NCBI GenBank assembly: GCA_041390825.1
Contig: JAWKPF010000036.1
Coordinates: 1 to 42,615 of the forward strand
DNA: 42,615 nt
Source: Thermomicrobiales bacterium
GTDB taxonomy: Bacteria > Chloroflexota > Chloroflexia > Thermomicrobiales > UBA6265
Direction of reading: 5' to 3'
In this document: positions 6,773-15,751 of the stretch, in pieces
How positions within the stretch are numbered: position 1 is the stretch's first letter
Layout: the number at the start of each line of letters is the position of its first letter
Position numbers and translations under genes: made by a program
Notes under the pieces: generated by a model
The model's database searches: none
Told to the model about the DNA's origin: nothing
What the model saw: only the letters and a program-made list of their open reading frames with translations

Positions 6773-9502
6773 ATGTCGTCGCCAATCACCTTCCTCTTCA
6801 CAGACATCGAAGGCAGCTCTCGGCTCTGGAACCGATATCCAGAGACCATGGCGGATGCGGTGCCGCGGCAGGAAGCGCTTCTGCGCGACGCGGTCGAACG
6901 GCATGGCGGAACGGTCTTCAAGACCGTGGGCGATGGGGTCTATGCCGTTTTTGCCGACGCGCCCAGCAGCATCCGCGCAGCGGTTGCCGGGCAACGTCTT
7001 CTGCTGTCGCAGCATTGGCCGGGTATGGTCGACGGTGACGACCTGCTGGTCAGGGTGGCGATCCATACCGGGGAGGCGGACACCCACGATGGCGACTACT
7101 TCGGCCCCACACTCAACCGGCTGAGCCGCACGCTCGCCGCCGGGCACGGAGGGCAGATTCTCTGCACGCACGAGACCGTCCTGGCCTGTGGGGACGCCTG
7201 GCCGGAGGGTATCGAGCGGCGCGATCTGGGCGAGCGCGCCCTGCGGGATGTGGTAGGCAGCGGCCGAATTTTTCAGATCGTCGCCCGTGAGCTGCCCGAG
7301 CAGTTCCCGCCGCTTGCCACGCTCGACCTCCGCACGCACAACCTTCCACGCTGGCCAACGTCCATGGTCGGGAGAGAAGCCGACGCCGCTCGCCTGCGCG
7401 CGCTGCTCCGGTCGCGCGAGCATCGGATGATATCGGTGCTGGGAACCGGAGGGGTGGGCAAGACCCGCCTCGCCACCGAGGTTGCGGCGCAACTCCTGGA
7501 CGAGTTCCAGGACGGGATCCGCTTTGTCGATCTCTCGCCGCTCCGGGCGAATGAGCAGGTGCTCGACGCGATCGTGCAGGTTGCCGGCGCGGCCGATCCG
7601 CTCGTCTCGCCGCGCAATGCGCTGCTCGACTGGTTGCACGGACGGCAGTTGCTGCTGGTGCTCGACAACTGCGAGCAAGTGATCGAGGGCGTGGCCGAGA
7701 TCTGCAGCGCCATTGTGCAATCCGCGCCAGATGTGACCATTCTCGCCACCAGCCGGGCGCCGGTACGCATCCGGGGCGAGCGCCGGATCGCGCTGGAACC
7801 GCTCTCGTTGCCAGACGATCCGCAGACCAGCCCGGCGGTGGCGCTGTTCGCCCAACGCGCGCGCGACGTGCGCGCATCGTTCGCGCTCGAGCATGACAAC
7901 GCCGAGGCGATCGCCGAGATTTGCCGCTCGGTCGACGGACTGCCACTGGCCATCGAGTTGGCGGCAGCCTGGGTGCGCATGCTTTCACCCGAGGCCCTGC
8001 AACACCGGTTGCAGGAGAGCCGCGCGCTCCTGCGCGACGGTCCGCGCGATCTCCCGGATCGCCAGCGAACCCTGGCCAACACCATCGCCTGGAGCTACGA
8101 CCTGCTGGAACCCGAAGACCAACGCGCGTTTCGCCGTCTGGCGGTCTTTCATGGAGGCATTGCGGTCGATGCGGCCGCGGCCGTCATCTGGAACGAGGGC
8201 ATTTCCGATCCCCTTTGGGCCTTGAACCGGCTAGACGCGCTGGTGCAGGCCAATCTCCTGCAGGTCTCGCCCGATGCCACCGGCGAGCCGCGGTTCCTGA
8301 TGCTGCAAACCATCCAGGAGTTTGCGATCGACACGTTGCGGGAAATCGGGGAATGGGACGATGCTGCCCTGGCGCATGCGGCCTTCTTCTCAGATCTGGC
8401 CAGAGAAGCGCGCCCGCACCACCGCACTGCCGATTCGGCGCGCTGGCTCGACCGGCTCGATCGGGAATTCGAGAACCTGCAGGCCGCGGTCGACGAGCAG
8501 GCCGCGACTCCGGCCGGTCTGCGGCTGGTGATCGATCTGGCAGGCTTTCTCGATCAGCGGAGGACGGTGCTCCAGGCGCGGTCATGGCTCGAACGCGCCT
8601 ACCGGCCAGAAGGATCCTATCCTCCCGAGCTCGAGGCCGAAGCGCTCTTCTATCTGGGCAATACCTGGTTCAGCGATCCGGCAGTAGCCGCCACGTTCTA
8701 CCGCCGGGCAATCGCCATTGCCGACGAAAGCGGGAATCCGGCTCTGCGGGTGCGATCGGTGGCCGCGCTCAGCACGGTTGCCGCGCTGAGTGGAAACTAT
8801 GCAACCGCCCGCGCCATGGCAAACGATGTGCTGGCAGCCGGGAGAGCGAAAGACGATCCCCAGATCGTCGCGCTCGGCTACGCCAGACTCGCCTACACGG
8901 CCTGCGAATCTGGCGATGAGCAAGCAGCCATCGATGCCTGCCGGGAATGGCGCGCCCATGCCGAACGCTCCAACGATGCCACTGGCGACGCCTGGGGATG
9001 GCTGATCGAAGGGCGGTCACACCGCCGGTTGGGAGATCGGCCATCGGCGGAGTCTGCTTATGACCATGCGCTTGCACGCTTCTCGCAAACGGGCGATGCC
9101 GAGGCCGTTGGTCTTTGCTTTCTGGAACAGGGATTGCTCCTGCTGGACACCGCGCCGGAACAGGCACGTCCACGCTTCGAGCGCGCATTTTCCGCGCTCG
9201 TGACCTGTTTCGATACCTACACCGTGCTCTCCCTGCTGGAAGGAGCCGCACGCCTGCTCGTATTCGAGGAAACCTGGGACGCCGCGGCCGAATGCATCGG
9301 CGCCGCGCAACAACTGCGCGAGCAATCGGGCATTGCCAGCAACGGCCGGGAGCGCGCCGCGCTCGACCGCGCGATCGACCGGCTTCTGGTCAAGCTCGGT
9401 CCTGGCGAGTTCGCAGCCGGGCTCGCCCGTGGCCGGGATCGCTCGCCCCGCGCGCTCATCGAGCAGTTCGATGCGATCGAACTCCCCAGACCCGTGCCGT
9501 GA
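6773..9502 (+). CDS. Class III nucleotide cyclase - STAND ATPase - TPR regulator
   Basis: 909-residue signalling protein. Residues 1-175 form a class III adenylate/guanylate cyclase domain with both metal-binding Asp residues (D11 in FTDIEGSS, D54 in KTVGDGVYAVF), DYFGPTLNRLSRT supplying the Asn/Arg pair, and no obvious missing catalytic residue. Residues ~195-480 are a STAND (NB-ARC-like) NTPase: P-loop GTGGVGKT (224-231), Walker B LLLVLDNCEQ, a sensor ATSR and the GLPLAIEL motif. The remainder is helical, TPR-like (for example ALFYLGNTWFSDPAVAATFYRRA). No DNA-binding domain is visible. ATG 6773 has AGGA upstream. The STAND module probably gates the cyclase; the input signal is unknown. Confidence 0.85.
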   Translation: MSSPITFLFTDIEGSSRLWNRYPETMADAVPRQEALLRDAVERHGGTVFKTVGDGVYAVFADAPSSIRAAVAGQRLLLSQHWPGMVDGDDLLVRVAIHTGEADTHDGDYFGPTLNRLSRTLAAGHGGQILCTHETVLACGDAWPEGIERRDLGERALRDVVGSGRIFQIVARELPEQFPPLATLDLRTHNLPRWPTSMVGREADAARLRALLRSREHRMISVLGTGGVGKTRLATEVAAQLLDEFQDGIRFVDLSPLRANEQVLDAIVQVAGAADPLVSPRNALLDWLHGRQLLLVLDNCEQVIEGVAEICSAIVQSAPDVTILATSRAPVRIRGERRIALEPLSLPDDPQTSPAVALFAQRARDVRASFALEHDNAEAIAEICRSVDGLPLAIELAAAWVRMLSPEALQHRLQESRALLRDGPRDLPDRQRTLANTIAWSYDLLEPEDQRAFRRLAVFHGGIAVDAAAAVIWNEGISDPLWALNRLDALVQANLLQVSPDATGEPRFLMLQTIQEFAIDTLREIGEWDDAALAHAAFFSDLAREARPHHRTADSARWLDRLDREFENLQAAVDEQAATPAGLRLVIDLAGFLDQRRTVLQARSWLERAYRPEGSYPPELEAEALFYLGNTWFSDPAVAATFYRRAIAIADESGNPALRVRSVAALSTVAALSGNYATARAMANDVLAAGRAKDDPQIVALGYARLAYTACESGDEQAAIDACREWRAHAERSNDATGDAWGWLIEGRSHRRLGDRPSAESAYDHALARFSQTGDAEAVGLCFLEQGLLLLDTAPEQARPRFERAFSALVTCFDTYTVLSLLEGAARLLVFEETWDAAAECIGAAQQLREQSGIASNGRERAALDRAIDRLLVKLGPGEFAAGLARGRDRSPRALIEQFDAIELPRPVP

Positions 9503-9525
9503 GTTTCAGACGTCCCGTGCCGGGT

Positions 9526-10161
9526 TCAACATCCTGCGCCCCCGCATATCCCGTACGCCAACCGTATCCCGTCCCAGGTCACGACGGTGAGCGTGGAACC
9601 GGCCCGTGCTTCGTCTGAAACCGGTGTCGCGGCGGTGGGTGTGCCGGCGTCCTCGGCGGTAGCAGTTCCGCTGGACGCACCGGTCAGATAGTACTGATCG
9701 TCGGCATCGATAAACAGGGCGCCACCGGCGGGAACGTCAAAGGTTCCGGCCCCGAACCGCGTCGGAATGGTGGCATCGGCTTGCTGGATCTCGATTTGCG
9801 ATCCCTCGCAGATGGTGATCTGGACGAGACCGCTATCGACACGGATGATCGACGGCTGTCGGGAAAGCACTGCAAGCGTTCCGCCGTCGAAGAGTGTTAC
9901 CTGAGTCAGGACCACATCGATCAAGTAGTCCGGCGGGAGCTCGGTGATCGACTCGAAACTGCTGATGACCTGATAGTCGTCCTGTTCCCCAGGCTTTGCC
10001 TCGGGCGTCCCTTCCATCTCATCGAACGGAATCCACGGACCACACCCCGCGGCCTCCTGAGCGATCGCACGAGGCGCGATCGCGAATGCCTGGACGCTGA
10101 GTCCCACAATGATGAGTGCTACGAGAGTCAACGCAATCGATCGAACCAACCGCCGGGTCAT
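9526..10161 (-). CDS. Secreted cupin-like hypothetical protein
   Basis: 211 residues. Residues 1-33 are a signal peptide (MTRRLVRSIAL, then a hydrophobic stretch ending AFAIAPRAIAQEA). The mature part has a beta-rich pattern (QVTLFDGGTLAVLSRQPS, SGLVQITICEGSQIEI, GTFDVPAGGALFIDADDQYYL) like a single cupin barrel, with a Thr/Ala/Pro-rich linker (ATAEDAGTPTAATPV) and a Cys-containing C-terminus (YGICGGAGC). ATG 10161 is supported by GAGG a few bases upstream; the frame is open further, but that part precedes the signal peptide. The metal-binding His residues of catalytic cupins are not evident. Exported; function unknown. Confidence 0.68.
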   Translation of the reverse strand: MTRRLVRSIALTLVALIIVGLSVQAFAIAPRAIAQEAAGCGPWIPFDEMEGTPEAKPGEQDDYQVISSFESITELPPDYLIDVVLTQVTLFDGGTLAVLSRQPSIIRVDSGLVQITICEGSQIEIQQADATIPTRFGAGTFDVPAGGALFIDADDQYYLTGASSGTATAEDAGTPTAATPVSDEARAGSTLTVVTWDGIRLAYGICGGAGC

Positions 10162-10354
10162 CGATACCTCCGCTTGCCAGTGCGACATCATCAGACAGAT
10201 CGAAACGAGTTGGTCCCGTCGCACCTGTTTGGGCCCAGTGTTCCCAGTACACACCCGGCACAACATCGTGTCAACCGGCCGTTTTTCGTGCCGCCACCAG
10301 AATGCCTTGCCCGTAGAAGTCGAACCACTCCCCGGGCGGCTTCCCGATCGCGGG

Positions 10355-10684
10355 CTAGCTCACGCTGCGGTTGAAGCGCTCGATGGCGGACATCAGCTCG
10401 TCGAGGGTTTCTTCCTGTTGGGAGGGATCGCTGCCGATGACGCAGCCGCGTATATGGTCTTCCAGCACGAGCAAGCCGGTGGCGCGCAACCCGGCGACGA
10501 TGGCCGAGATCTGGGTGAGGACATCGACGCAGTACTTGTCCTCTTCCACCATCTTCTGCACGCCGCGCACCTGTCCCTCCAGCCGTTTCAGCCGGGCCAG
10601 GATCCGGGCCTTGTCCATTTCATAGGAAGGCGCGTGCTGATGCCCTTCGTGCTGCGCGTGGGATCCATTTGTTTCGGTCTGCAT
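10355..10684 (-). CDS. csoR: CsoR/FrmR-family metal-sensing repressor
   Basis: 109-residue all-helical repressor of the CsoR/RcnR (DUF156) family. It contains KARILARLKRLEGQVRGV (dimer and DNA-contact helix) and the copper-sensing Cys-His-Cys set: C52 in KYCVDV, H77 and C81 in EDHIRGCV (His-x3-Cys spacing). The ~20-residue N-terminal extension is His-rich (GSHAQHEGHQHAPSYEM), which may add metal ligands. ATG 10684 has AGGA upstream; the frame reaches 10729 without support. Known relatives repress copper export genes, but no copper exporter is in the window, so its targets are elsewhere or it only regulates itself. Copper is favoured over formaldehyde or nickel on the C-H-C set. Confidence 0.85.
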   Translation of the reverse strand: MQTETNGSHAQHEGHQHAPSYEMDKARILARLKRLEGQVRGVQKMVEEDKYCVDVLTQISAIVAGLRATGLLVLEDHIRGCVIGSDPSQQEETLDELMSAIERFNRSVS

Positions 10685-10767
10685 GATGCTGTCGTTTCCT
10701 GACACGTATTGGGGAGATGGCTTCCTCACCAGAGCGGCCCATATGGTCCTCGTTCGACGGAGCCAAT

Positions 10768-10776
10768 TGCTACAAT
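10768..10776 (+). promoter_or_regulatory. Extended -10 promoter element for the GH26 gene
   Basis: TGCTACAAT (extended -10) lies about 120 bases before the GH26 start codon. It is flanked by two copies of the palindrome CAATTG (10764-10769 and 10773-10778). No good -35 is visible, which is tolerable for an extended -10 promoter. A closely similar element (TGCTACGAT) precedes the NlpC/P60 gene. Prediction only. Confidence 0.35.
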
Positions 10777-10898
10777 TGTGCCAAACAGAGAATCAAGCGT
10801 GTCTCTTGGGCGCGTCCCCTTTGCGCTCGACGTCAGAATCGCCCCGTCCTGGCCCACGAACACACACGGCACACTCGCAGGACAAGGATGGAATCTCA

Positions 10899-11945
10899 AT
10901 GATCGAAACATCGATTTCTCGACGGACCGTCGTCCGCACGCTCCCTACCCTGCTCGCGCTGGGAACTCTCCCGCATGCGCGCCACACCCGTGCGCAGGAA
11001 TCGAATCCGCGCACAGATACATCCGCGGTTTCGCTTGGCATGATGGTCGAGGTGGTCGAGGACCGCACCCGGCTGGACGCCACGATCCAGCAGATTGGCC
11101 GTCCACTGGAGCTGGTGATGTTCCACACGCATTGGGGCACCAACTCGGGGATTTTCGACCCCTCTCTGCTTCAGTATGTCGATGAGCGTGGAGGGATTCC
11201 GTTCATTACCTGGGAAGCCTGGGTGCCGATCTACGCCGGTGGCGTCGGTGTTGCCGATCAACCGACATTCTCGCTGGCGAATATCGTCTCCGGCGCATTC
11301 GACACCTACATCGACAGTTGGGCGACCGGTCTGGCCGCATGGGGCAAGCCGGTTCTGCTCCGGTTTGGGCATGAGATGAATGGCGACTGGTATCCCTGGT
11401 CTGCCGGCGCGAATGGCAACACGCCAGAACAGTTCATCGAGGCATGGATCTACCTTCACGACCGGTTTGCCGCCGCAGGCGCGGAGAATGTTTTCTGGGT
11501 CTGGTCGCCATTCGCGAGCGCCGGCGACGCCGAGCAGGGCGAAATCGTCCCGTTGGACGATGTCTTCCCCGGTGACGATTATGTCGATTATGTGGGGGCC
11601 TCGGGATTCAACTGGGGTGACACGCCGCAGCCTTGGGGTGTCGCCGGCTGGGATACCTTTTCCGACATCTTCGAGGGCATCTATGCCGAGCTGCAAGAGC
11701 TTTCGACGCGGCCCGTCATCATTGCTGAGACCGCCTCGGCTGAATTGGGCGGCAGCAAGGCGGATTGGATAACGAGCGCATACCTGAGCGAGATTCCCGA
11801 ACGGTTTCCGGCCATCGAGGCAGTGGTCTGGTTCAACGTGCTCAAGGAGACCGACTGGCGCATCGATAGCTCGGTCGAATCGTTGCGGGCGTTCGTCACC
11901 GCCGCGAACAGTCCGCAGATGCAAGGCACGCTCGTGTTCGGCTAG
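10899..11945 (+). CDS. Secreted GH26-like glycoside hydrolase (beta-mannanase-like)
   Basis: 348 residues. The N-terminus (SISRRTVVRTLPTLLALG) has a twin-arginine motif followed by a short hydrophobic run, suggesting Tat export and cleavage near RAQES. The catalytic domain matches family GH26: acid/base Glu159 in LLRFGHEMNGDWYPW and nucleophile Glu277 in VIIAETASAE, with FVWVW-like strand NVFWVWSPF between. Family enzymes act on beta-mannan or related beta-1,3/1,4-glycans; the substrate here is not determined. ATG 10899 is supported by AAGGA about 10 bases upstream. The same frame is open to 10683 without a plausible start. A weak promoter is proposed upstream. Confidence 0.82.
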   Translation: MIETSISRRTVVRTLPTLLALGTLPHARHTRAQESNPRTDTSAVSLGMMVEVVEDRTRLDATIQQIGRPLELVMFHTHWGTNSGIFDPSLLQYVDERGGIPFITWEAWVPIYAGGVGVADQPTFSLANIVSGAFDTYIDSWATGLAAWGKPVLLRFGHEMNGDWYPWSAGANGNTPEQFIEAWIYLHDRFAAAGAENVFWVWSPFASAGDAEQGEIVPLDDVFPGDDYVDYVGASGFNWGDTPQPWGVAGWDTFSDIFEGIYAELQELSTRPVIIAETASAELGGSKADWITSAYLSEIPERFPAIEAVVWFNVLKETDWRIDSSVESLRAFVTAANSPQMQGTLVFG

Positions 11946-11983
11946 TCCGGCTTGGTCACGAAGCGCTTCGCTCTCCGCTCTCC

Positions 11984-12084
11984 GTAACTGCAACCCTTCG
12001 TGGCTGCCCTCCCCATGTCCCGTAGCCGCAGCCCTCTGTGGCTGCAATCGAGCGATCTGGGCAACCACGGAAGGTTGCGGCTAC
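11984..12084. repeat. REP-like 24-bp repeats (two direct, one inverted)
   Basis: Three 24-base units: 11984-12007 and 12022-12045 in direct orientation and 12061-12084 inverted. The core reads GTAGCCGCAACCTTCCGTGG in the inverted copy's complement, with a few mismatches between copies. Flanking CGATCTGGGCAACC is also repeated (about 12053 and 12087). The second and third copies can pair into a long hairpin. The group lies between the converging GH26 gene and the glycosyltransferase operon, typical of REP elements. Confidence 0.7.
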
Positions 12085-12149
12085 ACGATCTGGGCAACCG
12101 GGCTGGCGTCTGGAAGCGCCCCATCCCGTCAACTCGTGCTGATGGCGCG

Positions 12150-14177
12150 TTATCGCCAATACGGCTCGAGGATGAACCCAGGTTGCGTGGGCGATAGGAC
12201 TCCGAGCGAAAGGTTCCGCAGGCGAAGATCGCCAAATCCGCTGTTGACGAGCGTGACCACCAGCTCGGCGGCGCCATCGGGACAGGCGACGCCGGCAAGG
12301 CCGCGATGCCACGTTTCATCGAGTTCTTCCGGCGGCGGTAGCTCCGCCGTCGATTCCGACAACACCACCCCGCGCAGATCGAGACAGGAAAGCTGCACCT
12401 CTCCCGCTCCGACCGGCAACGCAACCTGATAGTCGAATCGGACCAGATAGAGCGCAGCATCTGAGACGATCTTGCGATACTCGGCCGCGGCATCGCCGTT
12501 CTCGAGCGCGTAGATCAACAGTTGGGGGGCGCCGGTCGGGCCAACCTCCGCGAACGCGCTGCCATCCTCGAGCCACCACCCGGGCGCGTCTTCCACCGGC
12601 GCGGTTTGGCTGGCCCAGGTGGAGATCGAGCTTCGCTGGTCGCCAACCAGATCGGCGCTCACCCAGAGATCGAGCGACATCACCGGCTGAAACGGTTCCG
12701 ATTGCACCAGCACGAATCCTCGCGATGCGAGTTCCGCCCGCAGTTCCGCCATCCCCGCGGCTTCCCATGGGTAGTTGGTTGCGATATCCCAGAAGACCGG
12801 TGGAAGCTGTGCCTGGCCAATATCGCCCACCTGGATGTCGGGCTCGTAGATGGAAATGGCCGTGCGCACCAGTCCGGTCGAATCGGCAATGAGCTGATGC
12901 TCGGGACGTTCCACGGCCACCAGCGGATAGCCGAGCTCATCGAGTTCGCCAGCCGCCACCGCGAGCTGGCGATAGTGTTCTTTGTCGGCGTCCTGGGCTA
13001 CGCCATGCAACGCCAGTAGCGAACTCGCCAGCAAGAGTCCCACCGCTCCCAATGCGAGCGGGCGCACGCCGTTCGGCACCCGCCCAAACGGCGCAGCTCC
13101 GGCCAGCATTGCCCAACCCAACACCGCGTAGGAAACGGTGCGGTCGGCATACCCCGGGCTCACCAGATAGCTGGCAAGCGCGGTCACACCGATCGTTCCG
13201 AAACAAAGCGACATTCCCAGTACGAGCATCGTGCGATAACGGCCGCTCAAGGTGGCGGCCGCGAGGAGCAATATCAGCGCCACGAGCGCTGCCGCCACTG
13301 GCCGGATTTCGGGCCAGGTCACCCACGGCGTGCGCACGACCCCCCAGTAGTAGGCACGCTCGCCTGGCAAACCGACGATGGAGTAGAACGAATCGAACAC
13401 CTTCTGCCAGGTGACATACAGAAAAACGCGGTCGTCCCCGACGAATTTGATGCTGCGCAGCACTTGCGCCGCCCATGGAACGAACAACAACGCCGCGCCA
13501 CCAACCGCAATCAACCACGCCCGGACGGTGCGCCAGGGAGATTCCCGCGCCAGCCAGGCAACCGTCAGCACCTGCGGCGCAAGCGCATAGAACGCACTGT
13601 AGTCGGTATACGCCGCCAGCGCCAGCATCGCCCCATAGACCACACCCCACCGGCGATCGCGCTCCGGCAGAAACCGGATGAGCGCATACCAGGAGAGCAC
13701 CACGAACAGGGCCGCGGGGGCGTACATGCGGCCCTCACGCGAGTACCAGATATGCAACGGCGCCAGCGCCAGAATCGTGCTCGCCAGCAGCCCGGCGTAG
13801 GTTCCGACCAGCCGCCGGGTGAGGAAGAAGACCGCGACAATGGTGGCGCTGCCGGCAACCGCGCTCACCAGACGGGCGGCTTGCGCTTCTCCGGTGAGGA
13901 GTGAAACCGCTTTCACGATGCCGAAATAGAGGGGTGGGTGATTGTCGTAGGCGCCTTCGAACCCAAGCACCGTCGTCCAGGGACGGCGAATGTAGTCGAC
14001 GACATAGATCTCATCCAACCAGAGACTGAGATCGTCGAGCCGCAGCAACCGGACTGCCATTCCAAGCAGCACGATCCCGCCCAACGCCAACCAGGTCACC
14101 CAGTTCGGCAGCGGCGCCCGGGTGACGCCAATGGGCGGATCGGTAACGAGGAGTCGTTGGTTGGCCATCTCCCGCAT
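12150..14177 (-). CDS. GT39/PMT-like integral membrane glycosyltransferase
   Basis: 675 residues. It has at least ten hydrophobic segments between residues 25 and 420, then a soluble C-terminal domain of about 230 residues. The first extracytoplasmic loop carries the GT-C Asp-Glu motif (LWLDEIYVVDYIRRP, D55/E56), followed by NHPPLYF, the normal active-site signature of polyprenyl-phosphate-sugar-dependent transferases of the PMT/ArnT type. The frame is open to 15023 inside the GT2 gene, but ATG 14177 begins 2 bases after that gene's stop, so the operon context sets the start. Last gene of a three-gene operon. Acceptor (protein, lipid or polysaccharide) unknown. Confidence 0.8.
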   Translation of the reverse strand: MREMANQRLLVTDPPIGVTRAPLPNWVTWLALGGIVLLGMAVRLLRLDDLSLWLDEIYVVDYIRRPWTTVLGFEGAYDNHPPLYFGIVKAVSLLTGEAQAARLVSAVAGSATIVAVFFLTRRLVGTYAGLLASTILALAPLHIWYSREGRMYAPAALFVVLSWYALIRFLPERDRRWGVVYGAMLALAAYTDYSAFYALAPQVLTVAWLARESPWRTVRAWLIAVGGAALLFVPWAAQVLRSIKFVGDDRVFLYVTWQKVFDSFYSIVGLPGERAYYWGVVRTPWVTWPEIRPVAAALVALILLLAAATLSGRYRTMLVLGMSLCFGTIGVTALASYLVSPGYADRTVSYAVLGWAMLAGAAPFGRVPNGVRPLALGAVGLLLASSLLALHGVAQDADKEHYRQLAVAAGELDELGYPLVAVERPEHQLIADSTGLVRTAISIYEPDIQVGDIGQAQLPPVFWDIATNYPWEAAGMAELRAELASRGFVLVQSEPFQPVMSLDLWVSADLVGDQRSSISTWASQTAPVEDAPGWWLEDGSAFAEVGPTGAPQLLIYALENGDAAAEYRKIVSDAALYLVRFDYQVALPVGAGEVQLSCLDLRGVVLSESTAELPPPEELDETWHRGLAGVACPDGAAELVVTLVNSGFGDLRLRNLSLGVLSPTQPGFILEPYWR

Positions 14178-14179
14178 GC

Positions 14180-15751
14180 TCAATCGCCGGGATTCGCATG
14201 CGAGGGATCGAGCATCGTTCTCCGCCGCCCAAACAGCTCGCGCGCCGGATCGAGCCCGAACCAGCTCTTGCGCACGAATCCAGCCATCGGGATGACCTGC
14301 AGGAGACCGAGATAGAGCAACCCGGCGTCGAACGCGCTCCAGTCCGATGTGTTCGCGATCCGATAGATCAATCCGGCGACCAGCACCAGTACCAGCGTGG
14401 TTTGCAGCAACGTCTCTTTCCAATACCACTGATGCTTGTCGGTCTTGCGCGTTACCCGATAGCGGTATGCGCAATCTGGGCCGCCAAACAGCGCCCGCAA
14501 CGATGCCATGGCATAGATCGGCGCCAGACCGACGGCCATCTCGCGCAACCGCCAGACCGATTCGAACGGGCGGTTCCCTTTGAGCGAGACCAGGAAGAGC
14601 TCGGTGGCAACCACCAGCGGCCAGAAGCGAATGGCCGCTTCGTATCCCTCGAGCCGGAAGGGATAGATATTGGTGAACAGCGTCACCGAGATGCAGAGCA
14701 TGAAGAGAATGGTCGCGAAGCTGTGCAGATAGAAGATGGCCATCTGCATGAATTGCAGCCGCTGCCGAACGCCCAGCCCCTTGAAATCGAGCCAGAACAT
14801 GATGCGCATGGTGTCGAGCGCCCAGGTGCCCCGTTGCTTGTAGACATTGGGGATGTCTTCCGGGGCGTGTTGCGCCTGAGCGCCGACGATGGGGAGATAG
14901 GCGCTCTTCCAGCCGAGCCGGAGCGCTTCGATCCCGGACATCAGGTCTTCGACCAGACTCCAGGTGGGGAAAAGACCGATCGATTCGAGCGCGTTGCGCC
15001 GCCAGACCAGCCCCGATCCGCACGGGAAAACCGCGTTGGTCGCGTGGCGCGCGAGGAGCATCCCTTCATAGAAGATCGGTTCGAGATTGTTGAACGGGTC
15101 CCCTTCGGATACCTCGGCGGTCTTGCGGGTCTGAACAAAGGCCAGCGCGTCGTCGTGCAGCAAGAGCCCCACGACCTGCCGCAAGAAAAACGGCTCGACG
15201 ACTTCGTCGTCGCAATCGCGCGTTTCGATGTAGCCGACGTTCGGCTCGATCTCGATCAGCCGGTCGTAGGCGGAGTTGAGATTACCGGCCTTGGCATCGC
15301 CCCGTCGTAGCGACGACTCGCGACCCGGGGGACGGTGGTAGACGATGCGGCCACGCGGATAGTGGTTCTGCAGCCGCTCGACCTCGTGCTCCAGTTCTGG
15401 AGACCCCAGATCGTCACTGACGATGACCACCAACCGATTGGCCGGCCAATCCTGGGCGAAGATCGATTCGACCGTGCGCAGCACCATCGACAACGGTTCG
15501 CCGAGGGTTGGCACCAATACCCCCACAATCGGTTCTTCCCCCTTTGGCACGGGGTGCGTTTCCGGAACGGCGCGCAGCCACTCGTTGATGCACGTCACCG
15601 CGGTCAACGCCATGGTCAGGCTCAGGGCAAACGCGAAGGGGACCGAGAGCCAGAAGTCTTCGTAGTTGAGGTGCATCAGGAGCCAGGGTCCACACCACAA
15701 CATACTGGCCATCGCCAGGATACCCGCCAGCCGGATCTTCCAGGGGTTCAT
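14180..15751 (-). CDS. Cellulose-synthase-like family 2 glycosyltransferase
   Basis: 523 residues: two N-terminal membrane helices, a cytosolic GT-A domain (residues ~70-310) and four or more C-terminal helices. Processive GT2 motifs are present in variant form: D113/D114 in VIVSDDLG, D179-x-D181 in ETRDCDDEV, E268-D269 in SLVEDLMSG and QRGTW (306-310) in place of QxxRW. The HAPEDIPN loop precedes this. It would polymerise or transfer a nucleotide sugar while exporting the chain, as in cellulose synthase and related enzymes. No PilZ domain is visible. The start overlaps the upstream gene's stop by 4 bases (ATGA). No partner export protein lies nearby. Confidence 0.82.
   Translation of the reverse strand: MNPWKIRLAGILAMASMLWCGPWLLMHLNYEDFWLSVPFAFALSLTMALTAVTCINEWLRAVPETHPVPKGEEPIVGVLVPTLGEPLSMVLRTVESIFAQDWPANRLVVIVSDDLGSPELEHEVERLQNHYPRGRIVYHRPPGRESSLRRGDAKAGNLNSAYDRLIEIEPNVGYIETRDCDDEVVEPFFLRQVVGLLLHDDALAFVQTRKTAEVSEGDPFNNLEPIFYEGMLLARHATNAVFPCGSGLVWRRNALESIGLFPTWSLVEDLMSGIEALRLGWKSAYLPIVGAQAQHAPEDIPNVYKQRGTWALDTMRIMFWLDFKGLGVRQRLQFMQMAIFYLHSFATILFMLCISVTLFTNIYPFRLEGYEAAIRFWPLVVATELFLVSLKGNRPFESVWRLREMAVGLAPIYAMASLRALFGGPDCAYRYRVTRKTDKHQWYWKETLLQTTLVLVLVAGLIYRIANTSDWSAFDAGLLYLGLLQVIPMAGFVRKSWFGLDPARELFGRRRTMLDPSHANPGD

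Noticed and set aside
10683..10898. Extended N-terminus of the GH26 protein or a separate small gene before it
   Set aside because: The in-frame stretch contains the promoter-like element and no ribosome binding site; the Tat-type signal peptide sets the start at 10899.
14178..15023. N-terminal extension of the GT39-like protein to 957 residues
   Set aside because: The extra 282 codons lie wholly inside the GT2 gene in another frame; ATG 14177 directly after the GT2 stop is the sensible start.
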